From positions 1 to 14,162 of the forward strand of contig CAZVUW010000085.1 in NCBI GenBank assembly GCA_964629825.1: 14,162 nucleotides of DNA. Direction: 5' to 3'. This stretch comes from CAZVUW01 sp964629825. GTDB lineage: Bacteria; Actinomycetota; Nitriliruptoria; Euzebyales; Egibacteraceae. Positions 1 to 6,567 of this stretch are shown here, in pieces; the first letter of the stretch is position 1; every line of letters begins with the position of its first letter. The notes below the pieces were generated by a model. It was given only the letters and a program-made list of their open reading frames with translations, was not told where the DNA came from and did no database searches. The translations under genes and the position numbers were made by a program.

Positions 1-509
1 CGGTCCGTGGCCAGCAGGCTCGACGTGAACGCGATCGACACCCACGCCAGCAGCCGCGGGTCGTCGGCGCGATAGGGGCGGCCGCCGGGCGCGTTGCCAA
101 CCACGGTGGAGTGGATCCTGCGGACCCGGCGAGCCGCCGCCAGGGCCTCCCGAGTTGAGCCGAACACCGAGGTCGTGACGTAGGCGCTGGTGCCCGACAG
201 CCGGCCGAGGGGGTCCTCCTGGTAGCGGGAGTGATCGTGCACGCCGGCCATCGCCAGCGGGTGCAGAAGCTGGACCAGCAGCGCTCGGATGCCGCCCACG
301 ATGGCGGCCGGCTCGGCGACCACCCGCCATGAGACCGCCGAGGGGCCCAGCAGTCCCGGATCGCCCCGATCCGCGTCGGGATCAAAGGGCGGACGCCTGC
401 CGAAAGCGCTGCCGATGCCGGCACGAACGAGGTTGCGCAGCCCCGGCACGCCATCCCCGCTGAGGGCTGCCAGGCGGAGCAGCGGCGAGGGGCGGGGAGA
501 GCGCAGCAT
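1..509 (-). CDS. DUF2236 / MpaB-family oxygenase-like protein, C-terminus off window
   Basis: The gene starts with ATG at 509 and reads leftward without a stop, so only the first 169 codons are present. The translation shows features of the DUF2236 (MpaB/latex-clearing-protein-like) family. These include LLVQLLHPLAMAGV (about residues 77-90) followed by the HSRYQEDPLGRL segment, the block GTSAYVTTSVFGS (106-118), AARRVRRIH ending in H133, and GRPYRADDPRLLAWV (143-157). Characterised relatives bind b-type haem through a histidine. H133 lies after the conserved R103/T107 block and is the candidate ligand, which is inference. The residue after LLAWV is Ser158, where I recall many relatives having His. 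An AGGA stretch lies about 9 bases upstream of the ATG. The gene is divergent from ligB across 142 bases. Family membership is fairly secure; the substrate is unknown. Confidence 0.82.
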   Translation of the reverse strand, partial: MLRSPRPSPLLRLAALSGDGVPGLRNLVRAGIGSAFGRRPPFDPDADRGDPGLLGPSAVSWRVVAEPAAIVGGIRALLVQLLHPLAMAGVHDHSRYQEDPLGRLSGTSAYVTTSVFGSTREALAAARRVRRIHSTVVGNAPGGRPYRADDPRLLAWVSIAFTSSLLATD

Positions 510-651
510 CCAACCATCCTGCCCTCCCGAAGGCGACGGCCCGCAGGGGAGTCAGCGGTCCGCCGGTGGTAGAAGTCGATCCGTGGCGCGTCGGCCGAGG
601 GTGCGCGATCCGGGCGCGTCGCACGTCCGGCGCCGCAAGGAGGAGCTGAGG

Positions 652-2139
652 GTGCTGCTGGCCGACCTCGTGAAGGCATCGACCGCCGTCGCGGCTACCC
701 GCGCGCGCAAGCAGAAGATCGCGCTGCTCGCCGACGTGCTGCGCAGTGCCGAACCCGACGAGCTCCCCACCGCCGTCCACGCCCTCACCGGCCTGCCACG
801 GCAGGGCAAGCTCGAGGTCGGGTACCGGACCGTGTTCGCGGTGCAGGTGCCGCCGGCCGGAGAGGCCAGCCTGACCCTGTCAGACCTGGACACCGCCCTG
901 GACCGCCTGTCCTCCCTGGGCGGCAGCGGGTCGCAGGCTCAACGGCGAGCCCTGCTGGAGGAGCTGCTCGGCGCCGCCACCGAGGACGAGCAGGTGTTCC
1001 TGCGCGGCCTGCTCCTCGGCGAGCTGCGCCAGGGGGCGCTCGAGGGCGTCGTCGTGCAGGCCGTCGCCGCGGCCTTCGAGGTTCCCGAGGCCGACGTGCG
1101 CAGGGCTCAGATGCTGCGTGCCGACCTCGGCGATGTCGCCCTCGCCGCGCGCGAAGGCGGTGTCGACGCGCTGCGCGCCTTCTCACTCCAGCTGTTCCAG
1201 CCGGTCCAGCCCATGCTCGCCAAGACCGCCCGCAGCGCCGGCGAGGTGGTCGCCGAGCTGGGCACGAGCGCGGTCGAGGCCAAGCTCGATGGCGCCCGCG
1301 TGCAGGTCCACAAGCACGGCGACCGGGTGGCGGCCTACTCGCGCAGCCTGCGCGACATCACCGCAGAGGTGCCACGCGTCGTGGAGATGGCACTCACGCT
1401 CAACGCGGAGCGCGCGATCCTCGACGGCGAGGTCCTGGGTGTGGACGAGCGTGGCCGGCCGATCCCGTTCCAGGACACGATGAGCGGGCTCGCCGCCGGG
1501 ATGCCGTTCTTCTTCGACTGCCTCCTGCGCGACGACGCGGTCCTGCTGGACGAGCCTCTGACGGTGCGCCGCGCCGCCCTCGAGGCGATCGCCCCGCCCG
1601 AGGCCCTGGTCGAGCACCGCGTCGTGGCAGAGCCGGATCAGGCCGAGGCGGCCTACAACGCCGTCCTGGACGCCGGTCACGAGGGTGTCGTCGTAAAGGA
1701 CCTGGAGTCGCGCTACGAGGCCGGCCGGCGCGGCGCCGCCTGGCGCAAGGTGAAGCCGGTGCGGACGCTCGACCTGGTCGTGCTGGGCGCCGAGTGGGGC
1801 TCGGGCCGCCGCCGCGGCTGGCTGTCCAACCTGCACCTCGGCGCCCGCTCGCCGGACGGCTTCGTCATGCTCGGCAAGACCTTCAAGGGCCTGACCGATG
1901 AGCTGCTGACCTGGCAGACCGAGCAGCTGCTGGCGCGCGAGGTCCGTCGCGAGGGGCACGTTGTCTTCGTCCGCCCCGAGCTGGTGGTCGAGATCGCCCT
2001 CGACGGTGTGATCCGCAGCCCCCGCTACCCCGGCGGCGTCTCCCTGCGCTTCGCCCGCGTCGTGCGCTACCGCGACGACAAGGGCCCCGAGGAGGCAGAC
2101 GACCTGGCCACCGTCCAGGCCATGCTCCCCGGCCGCTGA
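652..2139 (+). CDS. ligB: ATP-dependent DNA ligase, LigB type
   Basis: This enzyme seals nicks in double-stranded DNA using ATP through a covalent lysyl-AMP intermediate. The frame is open from 289, but I place the start at GTG 652. AAGGAGG lies at 637-643, 8 bases upstream, and homology to actinobacterial LigB begins here. The resulting 495 residues match the roughly 500 of mycobacterial LigB. The N-terminal half is the helical DNA-binding domain. The nucleotidyltransferase motifs are all visible: motif I KLDGAR with adenylated K211, motif III ILDGEV (256-261), motif IIIa around MPFFFDC, motif IV EGVVVK (344-349) and motif V WRKVKP (364-369). A C-terminal OB domain includes RRGWLSNLHLGAR and ends near RFARVVRYRDDK. 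There are no neighbouring Ku, polymerase or primase domains, so this is the stand-alone repair type rather than LigD. The gene looks intact and is followed by a strong hairpin at 2195-2218. Confidence 0.93.
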   Translation: MLLADLVKASTAVAATRARKQKIALLADVLRSAEPDELPTAVHALTGLPRQGKLEVGYRTVFAVQVPPAGEASLTLSDLDTALDRLSSLGGSGSQAQRRALLEELLGAATEDEQVFLRGLLLGELRQGALEGVVVQAVAAAFEVPEADVRRAQMLRADLGDVALAAREGGVDALRAFSLQLFQPVQPMLAKTARSAGEVVAELGTSAVEAKLDGARVQVHKHGDRVAAYSRSLRDITAEVPRVVEMALTLNAERAILDGEVLGVDERGRPIPFQDTMSGLAAGMPFFFDCLLRDDAVLLDEPLTVRRAALEAIAPPEALVEHRVVAEPDQAEAAYNAVLDAGHEGVVVKDLESRYEAGRRGAAWRKVKPVRTLDLVVLGAEWGSGRRRGWLSNLHLGARSPDGFVMLGKTFKGLTDELLTWQTEQLLAREVRREGHVVFVRPELVVEIALDGVIRSPRYPGGVSLRFARVVRYRDDKGPEEADDLATVQAMLPGR

Positions 2140-2194
2140 GCCAGGGCTGTACCGGCCTGGGTCCGCTCGATCGGATCTCGGGATGGCTGGACGG

Positions 2195-2218
2195 TTGGGT
2201 GGCTGAACTGCCACCCAA
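2195..2218. terminator. Perfect 9-bp hairpin between convergent ligB and msrA
   Basis: TTGGGTGGC (2195-2203) and GCCACCCAA (2210-2218) form a perfect 9-bp stem around the 6-base loop TGAACT. It lies 55 bases after the ligB stop and about 100 bases after the msrA stop on the other strand, so it can serve both. There is no clear T-run on either side, which is common for actinobacterial terminators. Confidence 0.65.
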
Positions 2219-2315
2219 GTGTCCACCCATCGGCGCGGACGGTGCCCTTGGGAGGGCCAGGCGCGGCCGGTGATCGATCTGAGGCCGTTTGGGGCGAGCG
2301 GCCGCCGCGAGTGAC

Positions 2316-2999
2316 CTACGCCTCGGGGAGGGTTGCGCGCGCCGCGGTCTGGCCGTGCTCGGCGAGGTCGTAGCCGACCTGGCAGAACCCGTGGTTGCAG
2401 TAGCCGCCGGGGTTCTTGTGCAGGTAGCCCTGGTGGTAGTCCTCGGCGTAGTAGAAGGGCCCGGCGTCCTCGGCGCTGCGGATCTCGGTCGAGATCGTGC
2501 CGTAGCCGGCGGCGGTCAGAGCGCGCTGGTAGCGGTCGCGCGAGGCCTCGGCGGCGGCGAGCTGCTGGGGCGTGGTCGCGTAGATGGCCGAGCGGTACTG
2601 GGTGCCCACGTCGTTGCCCTGCCGGTTGGGCGTGGTCTGGTCGTGGTTCTCCCAGAAGGCCTTGAGCAGCACCTCGAGGTCCACGGCGGCGGGGTCGTAG
2701 ACGACCAGGACCGCCTCGGCGTGCCCGGTGCGGCCGGTGCAGACCTCCTCGTAGGTGGGGTTAGGCGTGTACCCGCCCTGGTAGCCAACCGCCGTGACGT
2801 GCACCCCCGGGATGCGCCAGAAGATCCGCTCGGCGCCCCAGAAGCAGCCCATCGCGAAGTAGATGATCTGGTGGCCGTCGGGCCAGGGGCCCTTCAGGGG
2901 CGTGCCGAGGACCACGTGGCGCTCGGCGATCGGCAGCGGTTCGGCGCGCCCGGGCAGCGCCTGGTCCGGGCTGACCATCTCGAGCGTGCGTCCGAACAT
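2316..2999 (-). CDS. msrA: Peptide methionine sulfoxide reductase MsrA
   Basis: MsrA reduces methionine-S-sulfoxide in proteins and free methionine, repairing oxidative damage in the cytoplasm with thioredoxin as reductant. The 227-residue protein carries the signature GCFWG with catalytic C52. GYQGGYTPNPTYEEVCTGRTGHAEAV follows, then the E-N-H-D-Q-T-T region near 117-123. The C-terminal segment GGYCNHGFCQVGY has C201 and C206, candidate resolving cysteines positioned as in E. coli-type MsrA. Start and end are complete: ATG at 2999 follows an AGGAGG whose bases overlap the stop region of the upstream 66-residue membrane protein gene. The two are therefore very probably co-transcribed and translationally coupled. 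There is no signal peptide, so the enzyme is cytoplasmic. MsrB is not in the window. Confidence 0.96.
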   Translation of the reverse strand: MFGRTLEMVSPDQALPGRAEPLPIAERHVVLGTPLKGPWPDGHQIIYFAMGCFWGAERIFWRIPGVHVTAVGYQGGYTPNPTYEEVCTGRTGHAEAVLVVYDPAAVDLEVLLKAFWENHDQTTPNRQGNDVGTQYRSAIYATTPQQLAAAEASRDRYQRALTAAGYGTISTEIRSAEDAGPFYYAEDYHQGYLHKNPGGYCNHGFCQVGYDLAEHGQTAARATLPEA

Positions 3000-3008
3000 G
3001 CCGCCCTC

Positions 3009-3209
3009 CTAGTGGATGTCGGGCTTGAACAGCATGCCGCCGCGAGTCAGCGCGCCCGTCTTGCGCAGGTACGCGGACATGCCGAGGTGGGCCGTGACGG
3101 CGACGGTCATGACACCCGCCACCATGAGCTCGCCGAAGAAGAGGGCGACGACGGCCGTGATCGCGGCGCCTGCCGTCAGGATCATCCGCAGGGTGTGAAC
3201 TGAGCTCAC
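3009..3209 (-). CDS. Small two-helix membrane protein upstream of msrA
   Basis: This 66-residue protein starts with GTG at 3209, preceded by GGGGAG about 8 bases upstream, and ends with TAG at 3009-3011. Two hydrophobic helices are visible, roughly residues 9-25 and 28-45, separated by a short turn containing Gly26 and Glu27. A basic tail (AYLRKTGALTRGG) and a charged end (FKPDIH) follow. The short basic N-terminus and basic tail suggest that both ends face the cytoplasm. The gene lies 9 bases upstream of msrA, and the AGGAGG serving msrA begins at its stop codon, so they form an operon. I do not recognise the family. The context suggests a link to redox stress, but that is association only. 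A much longer reading frame continues upstream of 3209; it is antisense to the propeller gene and I reject it. Confidence 0.75.
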   Translation of the reverse strand: MSSVHTLRMILTAGAAITAVVALFFGELMVAGVMTVAVTAHLGMSAYLRKTGALTRGGMLFKPDIH

Positions 3210-3264
3210 GGGACACGCTCCCCGTTCGAGGTCTGGAGCCCCAGCGTAGCCGGTGGGTGCAAGC

Positions 3265-3278
3265 CGCCCAGATGGGCG
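3265..3278. promoter_or_regulatory. Palindrome in the divergent intergenic region
   Basis: CGCCCA (3265-3270) and TGGGCG (3273-3278) form an inverted repeat around two bases, too tight for a stable RNA hairpin but plausible as a protein-binding dyad. It sits between the divergent msrA operon and the propeller gene. It lies between a candidate minus-strand -10 (TACGCT, 3243-3248) and a candidate plus-strand -10 (TAGGCT, 3302-3307). A role as operator is inference only. Confidence 0.3.
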
Positions 3279-3353
3279 TGGCGGGTGTCGGTGCCCCTGC
3301 CTAGGCTCGCCCGGCATGGCCGTCGAGATGCTGCTACAGCGGAGGTCCGCGCC

Positions 3354-5219
3354 ATGGTGACCGGCCCCCTCGCACCCGTGGTGGAGAACCTCGGAACCGC
3401 GATCGCCTCCTTCCCGATCGTCGGTGCGGCCGCGCTCGACGGGGGGTTGCTGGCGATCGTGTCCCGCAACCTGCGGCCCGCGCGCGTGGCCCTGCTCGAT
3501 CTCGCGGCACGACGCGTCGAGGACGTCATCGAGATCCCAACCGGTGAGGGAGCCTGGGCCGTAGCGACCGATCCGCGCGGCGCCCTGTGGCTCGGCATGT
3601 TCGGCGCGAGGGGACGGGCGAACCTCTGCCGGCTCGATCTCGCCGACCGCTCCGTCGAGGTGGCCGCCGCGATCGACGCGGTGCATCTGTGGGACCTGGC
3701 GGTCGCTGACGACGGCATGGTCTACGGCGTCAGCGACGGACCCGCCGGCGCCTTCGCGTTCGACCCGAGCACCTGGCGCGCCCGTGATCTCGGCGTGGTC
3801 GAGACCGGCCCCGAGCTCGCCCGCAGCGTCGAGACCGTCGGCCGCCATGTCGTCATCGGGGGGCGACGAGACCAACGCGCGCTGCTGCGAGTCGTCGACC
3901 CGGCGCAGGGCAGCGCGCGCTCGATCCTCCCGGCGGCTCTGGCCAGCCACGGCATCGTCTACGCCCTGCACCGCCGGGGGAAGGCGCTGGCGGTCGGCAC
4001 CCGGGGACCCGCGGAGCGCGACCCGGCCATCGCGGTCCTCGACGTGTCGAACATCGCCAGCGGCACGCCGCCGGCCGTGATCGCGATCGCCGCGGGCGAG
4101 TCGGTCGCCGAGACGCTGCTGGTCGAGGACGACGCCACCTGGGCGACGGTCCGGCCCTCCGGCGGCCTGCTGCGTGTGCGCCGTGGGAGCAGCCAGGTGG
4201 AGCGGGTCGCCGAGCCGGTGCCGCTGGTGGAGCAGCGGAGGGTCGCCCGCATCGGCGCCGATCTGGTCGGCGCTTCGGGCGACGGCAGCGTCTGGCGGCT
4301 CGCCGGCAGCAGCGGACCCGCCGAGGTCATCGACCTGGTCGGCGAGGGCCTGCTCGAAGGCGACGCCGAGACGGTCCAGTCGCTGGCGGCCCGCGACGGC
4401 CGGGTGTGGGCCGGCGGCACGTTCGGGGTGGCACGCAGGGACTGGCGCGCCGGCGGTGACCTGGAGCGGGTGCCGGTGCCGGGCGAGCCCAAGGCGATGA
4501 CGGTCGTCGGGCGCGACCTGTACCTGGCCCTCTACCCGATCGGCGAGGTGTGGACCTGGCGTGACGGGCAGCGGCCGAGCCGCCTGACCCGGCTCCCCGC
4601 CGAGGAGAACCGGCCGCTCGCGCTGGTGCACGACGCCAAGCGGAACCTGCTGCTGGTCGGAACCGCAGCCGACCGCGCCGGTGGCGGTGGGCTGCACCTC
4701 ATCGACCCGGCGACCGGCGATCGGACCGGCGTGCGCAACCCCATCGACTCCGCCCAGCGTGTCCAGCGCATCGCCGTGTGGGGTGATCTCGCCCTGCTGG
4801 GCGGGACCGCCGACGGCACGATCGTGGCCTGGGATCTGAAGCGACGCGCCGAGGCCTGGCGGCTGAACGCCGCCGCGCCGGGCGGCGGCGGGGTGACCGG
4901 GCTGGCGGTGACCGGCGAGCGGGCGCACGTGCTCACCAGCGCCGGGACCCACCTGATCATCGACCTGGCCCGGCGCCGGGTGGGGCACCGGTTCAAGATC
5001 GCTGACAGCGGCGGGGCGCTGGTTGCGGCCGCCGGCGAGGTGTGGGGCGTGGACGCCGACCGGCTGCTGCGCATCGACCCGGTCTCGGGCGCGGTGTCAC
5101 CGCGGCTGCGCGGCCTCGCTCCGCGCCACTGGGCGTATCCAAGCCTGGTGCACGACGGCGGCGACCTGTTCCTGATCTCCGGCACCGACGTCCTGCGGGT
5201 GCCGATCGCCGACGCCTAG
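3354..5219 (+). CDS. Uncharacterised cytoplasmic beta-propeller protein
   Basis: I place the start at ATG 3354, preceded by GGAGG 8 bases upstream, giving 621 residues. There is no signal peptide or membrane segment. Throughout the protein, blade-like units of roughly 40-50 residues recur. Each has a hydrophobic strand, a turn with D/G, and an ending such as LHLIDPATGDRTG, IVAWDLKRRAEAWRLN, LIIDLARRRVGHRF or LLRIDPVSGAVSPRL. The length would fit about 12-14 blades, possibly two propellers, but the count needs structure prediction. No catalytic motif is apparent; the fold commonly serves for ligand binding or protein interaction. The TAG stop shares bases with the stop of the convergent YqgE/AlgH gene. 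I cannot name a function. A secreted PQQ-type dehydrogenase is unlikely because there is no export signal. Confidence 0.8.
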   Translation: MVTGPLAPVVENLGTAIASFPIVGAAALDGGLLAIVSRNLRPARVALLDLAARRVEDVIEIPTGEGAWAVATDPRGALWLGMFGARGRANLCRLDLADRSVEVAAAIDAVHLWDLAVADDGMVYGVSDGPAGAFAFDPSTWRARDLGVVETGPELARSVETVGRHVVIGGRRDQRALLRVVDPAQGSARSILPAALASHGIVYALHRRGKALAVGTRGPAERDPAIAVLDVSNIASGTPPAVIAIAAGESVAETLLVEDDATWATVRPSGGLLRVRRGSSQVERVAEPVPLVEQRRVARIGADLVGASGDGSVWRLAGSSGPAEVIDLVGEGLLEGDAETVQSLAARDGRVWAGGTFGVARRDWRAGGDLERVPVPGEPKAMTVVGRDLYLALYPIGEVWTWRDGQRPSRLTRLPAEENRPLALVHDAKRNLLLVGTAADRAGGGGLHLIDPATGDRTGVRNPIDSAQRVQRIAVWGDLALLGGTADGTIVAWDLKRRAEAWRLNAAAPGGGGVTGLAVTGERAHVLTSAGTHLIIDLARRRVGHRFKIADSGGALVAAAGEVWGVDADRLLRIDPVSGAVSPRLRGLAPRHWAYPSLVHDGGDLFLISGTDVLRVPIADA

Positions 5220-5773
5220 TTGAGGCTCGGGTCCTCGGCGACGGTCACGAACAGGCCACCCTGACGCGCCAGGACCACGCGCCACAGGCCCTCGGGGTCG
5301 GCGGTCAGGATGTCGGTCGGCTGGGCATCGACGACGAACCAGGCGCCGTCGGCCAGCTCGACCTCGAGCTGACCCGGACCCCAGCCGGCGTAGCCCGAGA
5401 ACAGGCGCACCGCGCGGTAGTCGGTTGCCGCCAGCATCGGGTCGAGGGACAGGTCGACCACCTCGATGCCCGGCAGCACGGCCGTGCCCGAGCCGGCGCT
5501 GTTGGTGTGCCGCAGTCGGCCAAGGCCGATGACGCCCTCGGGCTGCACCGGACCGCCCGAGAACAGCACCGGCGGGTCGGCGACCAGCGGTGCCCAGGCC
5601 GCCAGCGAGTCGCTGATCGGCTGGGTCCCGGGCCGGTTGAGCACCACACCGAAGGCGCCTTCAGGCCCGTGCTCGATGAGCAGGACGACCGCAGAGGCGA
5701 AGTTCGGGTCGGTGAGGCTCTGCGTGGCCACCACCAACCGCCCGGCATGGAACGGCAGCGCGTTCATCTTCAT
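5216..5773 (-). CDS. YqgE/AlgH family protein (UPF0301)
   Basis: The 185-residue length is typical of the YqgE/AlgH family. Diagnostic stretches are the N-terminal GRLVVATQSLTDPNFASAVV and LLIEHGPEGAFGVVLNRP, then VLFSGGPVQPEGVIGL, LFSGYAGWGPGQLEVEL and the tail GAWFVVDAQPTDILT. The family is widely conserved and cytoplasmic, but its biochemical role is unsettled; AlgH was linked to alginate regulation in Pseudomonas. I use ATG at 5773; a second in-frame ATG two codons later is possible, and no strong ribosome binding site distinguishes them. The gene is divergent from the PEBP gene across 111 bases. Its TAG stop (5216-5218) overlaps the TAG stop of the propeller gene (5217-5219) within a CTAG, so transcripts from the two genes overlap. 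Confidence 0.95.
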   Translation of the reverse strand: MKMNALPFHAGRLVVATQSLTDPNFASAVVLLIEHGPEGAFGVVLNRPGTQPISDSLAAWAPLVADPPVLFSGGPVQPEGVIGLGRLRHTNSAGSGTAVLPGIEVVDLSLDPMLAATDYRAVRLFSGYAGWGPGQLEVELADGAWFVVDAQPTDILTADPEGLWRVVLARQGGLFVTVAEDPSLN

Positions 5774-5884
5774 GGCGAGGGTAACCCGCCAAGGGCCGAC
5801 CGTCGGTCAGCCCGATCTGCCGAACAACGGCGCTTGCCGTAGGGTGCGAAGCGCCGAACCACAACTCTCTTCCAGGAGGCATCC

Positions 5885-6349
5885 GTGGCGCTGAACGTCA
5901 AGGACCTGAAGATCACCAGCGACGCCTTCGAGAACGGGGGGCGCATCCCCGACCGCCACACCTACGACAAGGGCAACGTCTCGCCGGGTCTGTCGTGGAG
6001 CGGTGTCCCCGAGGGCACGCGCGAGCTCGCCATGATCTGCCACGATCCGGACGCCCCGCTGCCCCACGGCTTCACCCACTGGGTCGTGTACGGCATCCCC
6101 GCCGACGCCACCGGCATCCCCGAGGGGCAGGCCGACGCCTACACCCAGGGCAAGACCGACTTCGGTGAGCAGTCGTGGGGCGGGCCGCTGCCCCCCGCCG
6201 GTCACGGAGACCACCACTACTACTTCTGGCTGTACGCCCTCGACACCGAGCTCGGCGCCGAGCCCGGCCTGACCCGCGCCGAGCTGCTCGAGCGCATCGA
6301 GGGCCACGTCATCGAGCAGGCCCGCGTCATCGGGACCTACTCGAATTAG
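5885..6349 (+). CDS. YbhB/YbcL family (PEBP, Raf kinase inhibitor-like) protein
   Basis: The start is GTG at 5885, with AGGAGG at 5874-5879 and a 5-base spacer, giving 154 residues. The fold is that of phosphatidylethanolamine-binding proteins. The sequence shows YDKGNVSPGLSWSGVPEGT (27-45), the anion-pocket motif DPDAP (54-58), HGFTHWVVYGIP (61-72), and GPLPPAGHGDHHYYFWLYALD (100-120), whose GHG and HHYYF segments complete the pocket. Bacterial members resemble E. coli YbhB and YbcL; most have no known substrate. No signal peptide is visible, so it is predicted cytoplasmic. The final codons and stop fall inside the 55 bases duplicated around the scaffold gap, but the C-terminus looks natural. 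It converges on the SDR gene. Confidence 0.94.
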   Translation: MALNVKDLKITSDAFENGGRIPDRHTYDKGNVSPGLSWSGVPEGTRELAMICHDPDAPLPHGFTHWVVYGIPADATGIPEGQADAYTQGKTDFGEQSWGGPLPPAGHGDHHYYFWLYALDTELGAEPGLTRAELLERIEGHVIEQARVIGTYSN

Positions 6350-6396
6350 ATGACAGAGCGTTGACGTGCGGTTGGGAACCCCGCGTTAGCGAGCGG
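6342..6396. repeat. 55-base sequence abutting the scaffold gap, left copy
   Basis: These 55 bases end exactly where the Ns begin and are identical to 6497-6551, which begins exactly where the Ns end. They contain the last codons and stop of the PEBP gene plus intergenic sequence. The exact abutment at both gap edges points to un-merged contig overlap rather than a biological duplication. Confidence 0.9.
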
Positions 6397-6496
6397 NNNN
6401 NNNNNNNNNNNNNNNNNNNNNNNNNNNNNNNNNNNNNNNNNNNNNNNNNNNNNNNNNNNNNNNNNNNNNNNNNNNNNNNNNNNNNNNNNNNNNNNN
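6397..6496. other. Assembly gap of 100 Ns
   Basis: Exactly 100 consecutive undetermined bases, the conventional length for a gap of unknown size. No gene crosses it: the PEBP gene ends at 6349 and the SDR gene ends (minus strand) at 6568. Because both flanks carry the same 55 bases, the real distance may be zero or negative, leaving a true spacer of about 63 bases. Confidence 0.97.
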
Positions 6497-6551
6497 CGAA
6501 TTAGATGACAGAGCGTTGACGTGCGGTTGGGAACCCCGCGTTAGCGAGCGG
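6497..6551. repeat. 55-base sequence abutting the scaffold gap, right copy
   Basis: Identical to 6342-6396. It includes a second copy of the PEBP stop region that belongs to no gene here, as expected if the two contigs overlap by 55 bases. Confidence 0.9.
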
Positions 6552-6566
6552 GTTAGGAACCCCGCG
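6525..6566. repeat. Two near-identical 16-base units with hairpin, possible terminator or dispersed repeat
   Basis: GGTTGGGAACCCCGCG (6525-6540) and GGTTAGGAACCCCGCG (6551-6566) differ at one base and are separated by TTAGCGAGCG. Part of the unit folds back: AACCCCGC (6532-6539) pairs with GCGGGTT (6548-6554) with one bulged C, giving a short hairpin. It sits between convergent genes, ending 1 base before the SDR stop, where a bidirectional terminator is expected. The left gap flank carries the same first unit at 6370-6385. Confidence 0.55.
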
Positions 6567-6567
6567 C

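Noticed and set aside
289..651. Upstream extension of the ligase frame by 121 codons
   Set aside because: It overlaps the DUF2236 gene on the other strand, has low-complexity Arg/Ser/Pro-rich composition, and a perfect ribosome binding site sits just before GTG 652 where ligase homology begins.
2289..3203. 304-codon plus-strand frame over msrA
   Set aside because: MsrA on the minus strand has all family motifs and a proper start; the plus frame is a Val/Gly/Arg-rich shadow.
3285..3353. Earlier start for the cytoplasmic propeller at 3285
   Set aside because: GGAGG is positioned for ATG 3354, and the extra 23 residues are Arg-rich with no propeller strand pattern. The candidate promoter would also fall inside the gene.
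3210..4988. Long minus-strand frame continuing upstream of the 66-residue membrane protein
   Set aside because: It is antisense to the whole propeller gene and its composition (Asp/Gly/His/Arg-rich, no fold pattern) is that of a GC-driven shadow frame. Only the last 67 codons look like a real protein.
6342..6551. 55-base direct repeats as attachment sites of an integrated element
   Set aside because: Only Ns lie between the copies, the copies end exactly at the gap edges, and no integrase or mobile gene is near.
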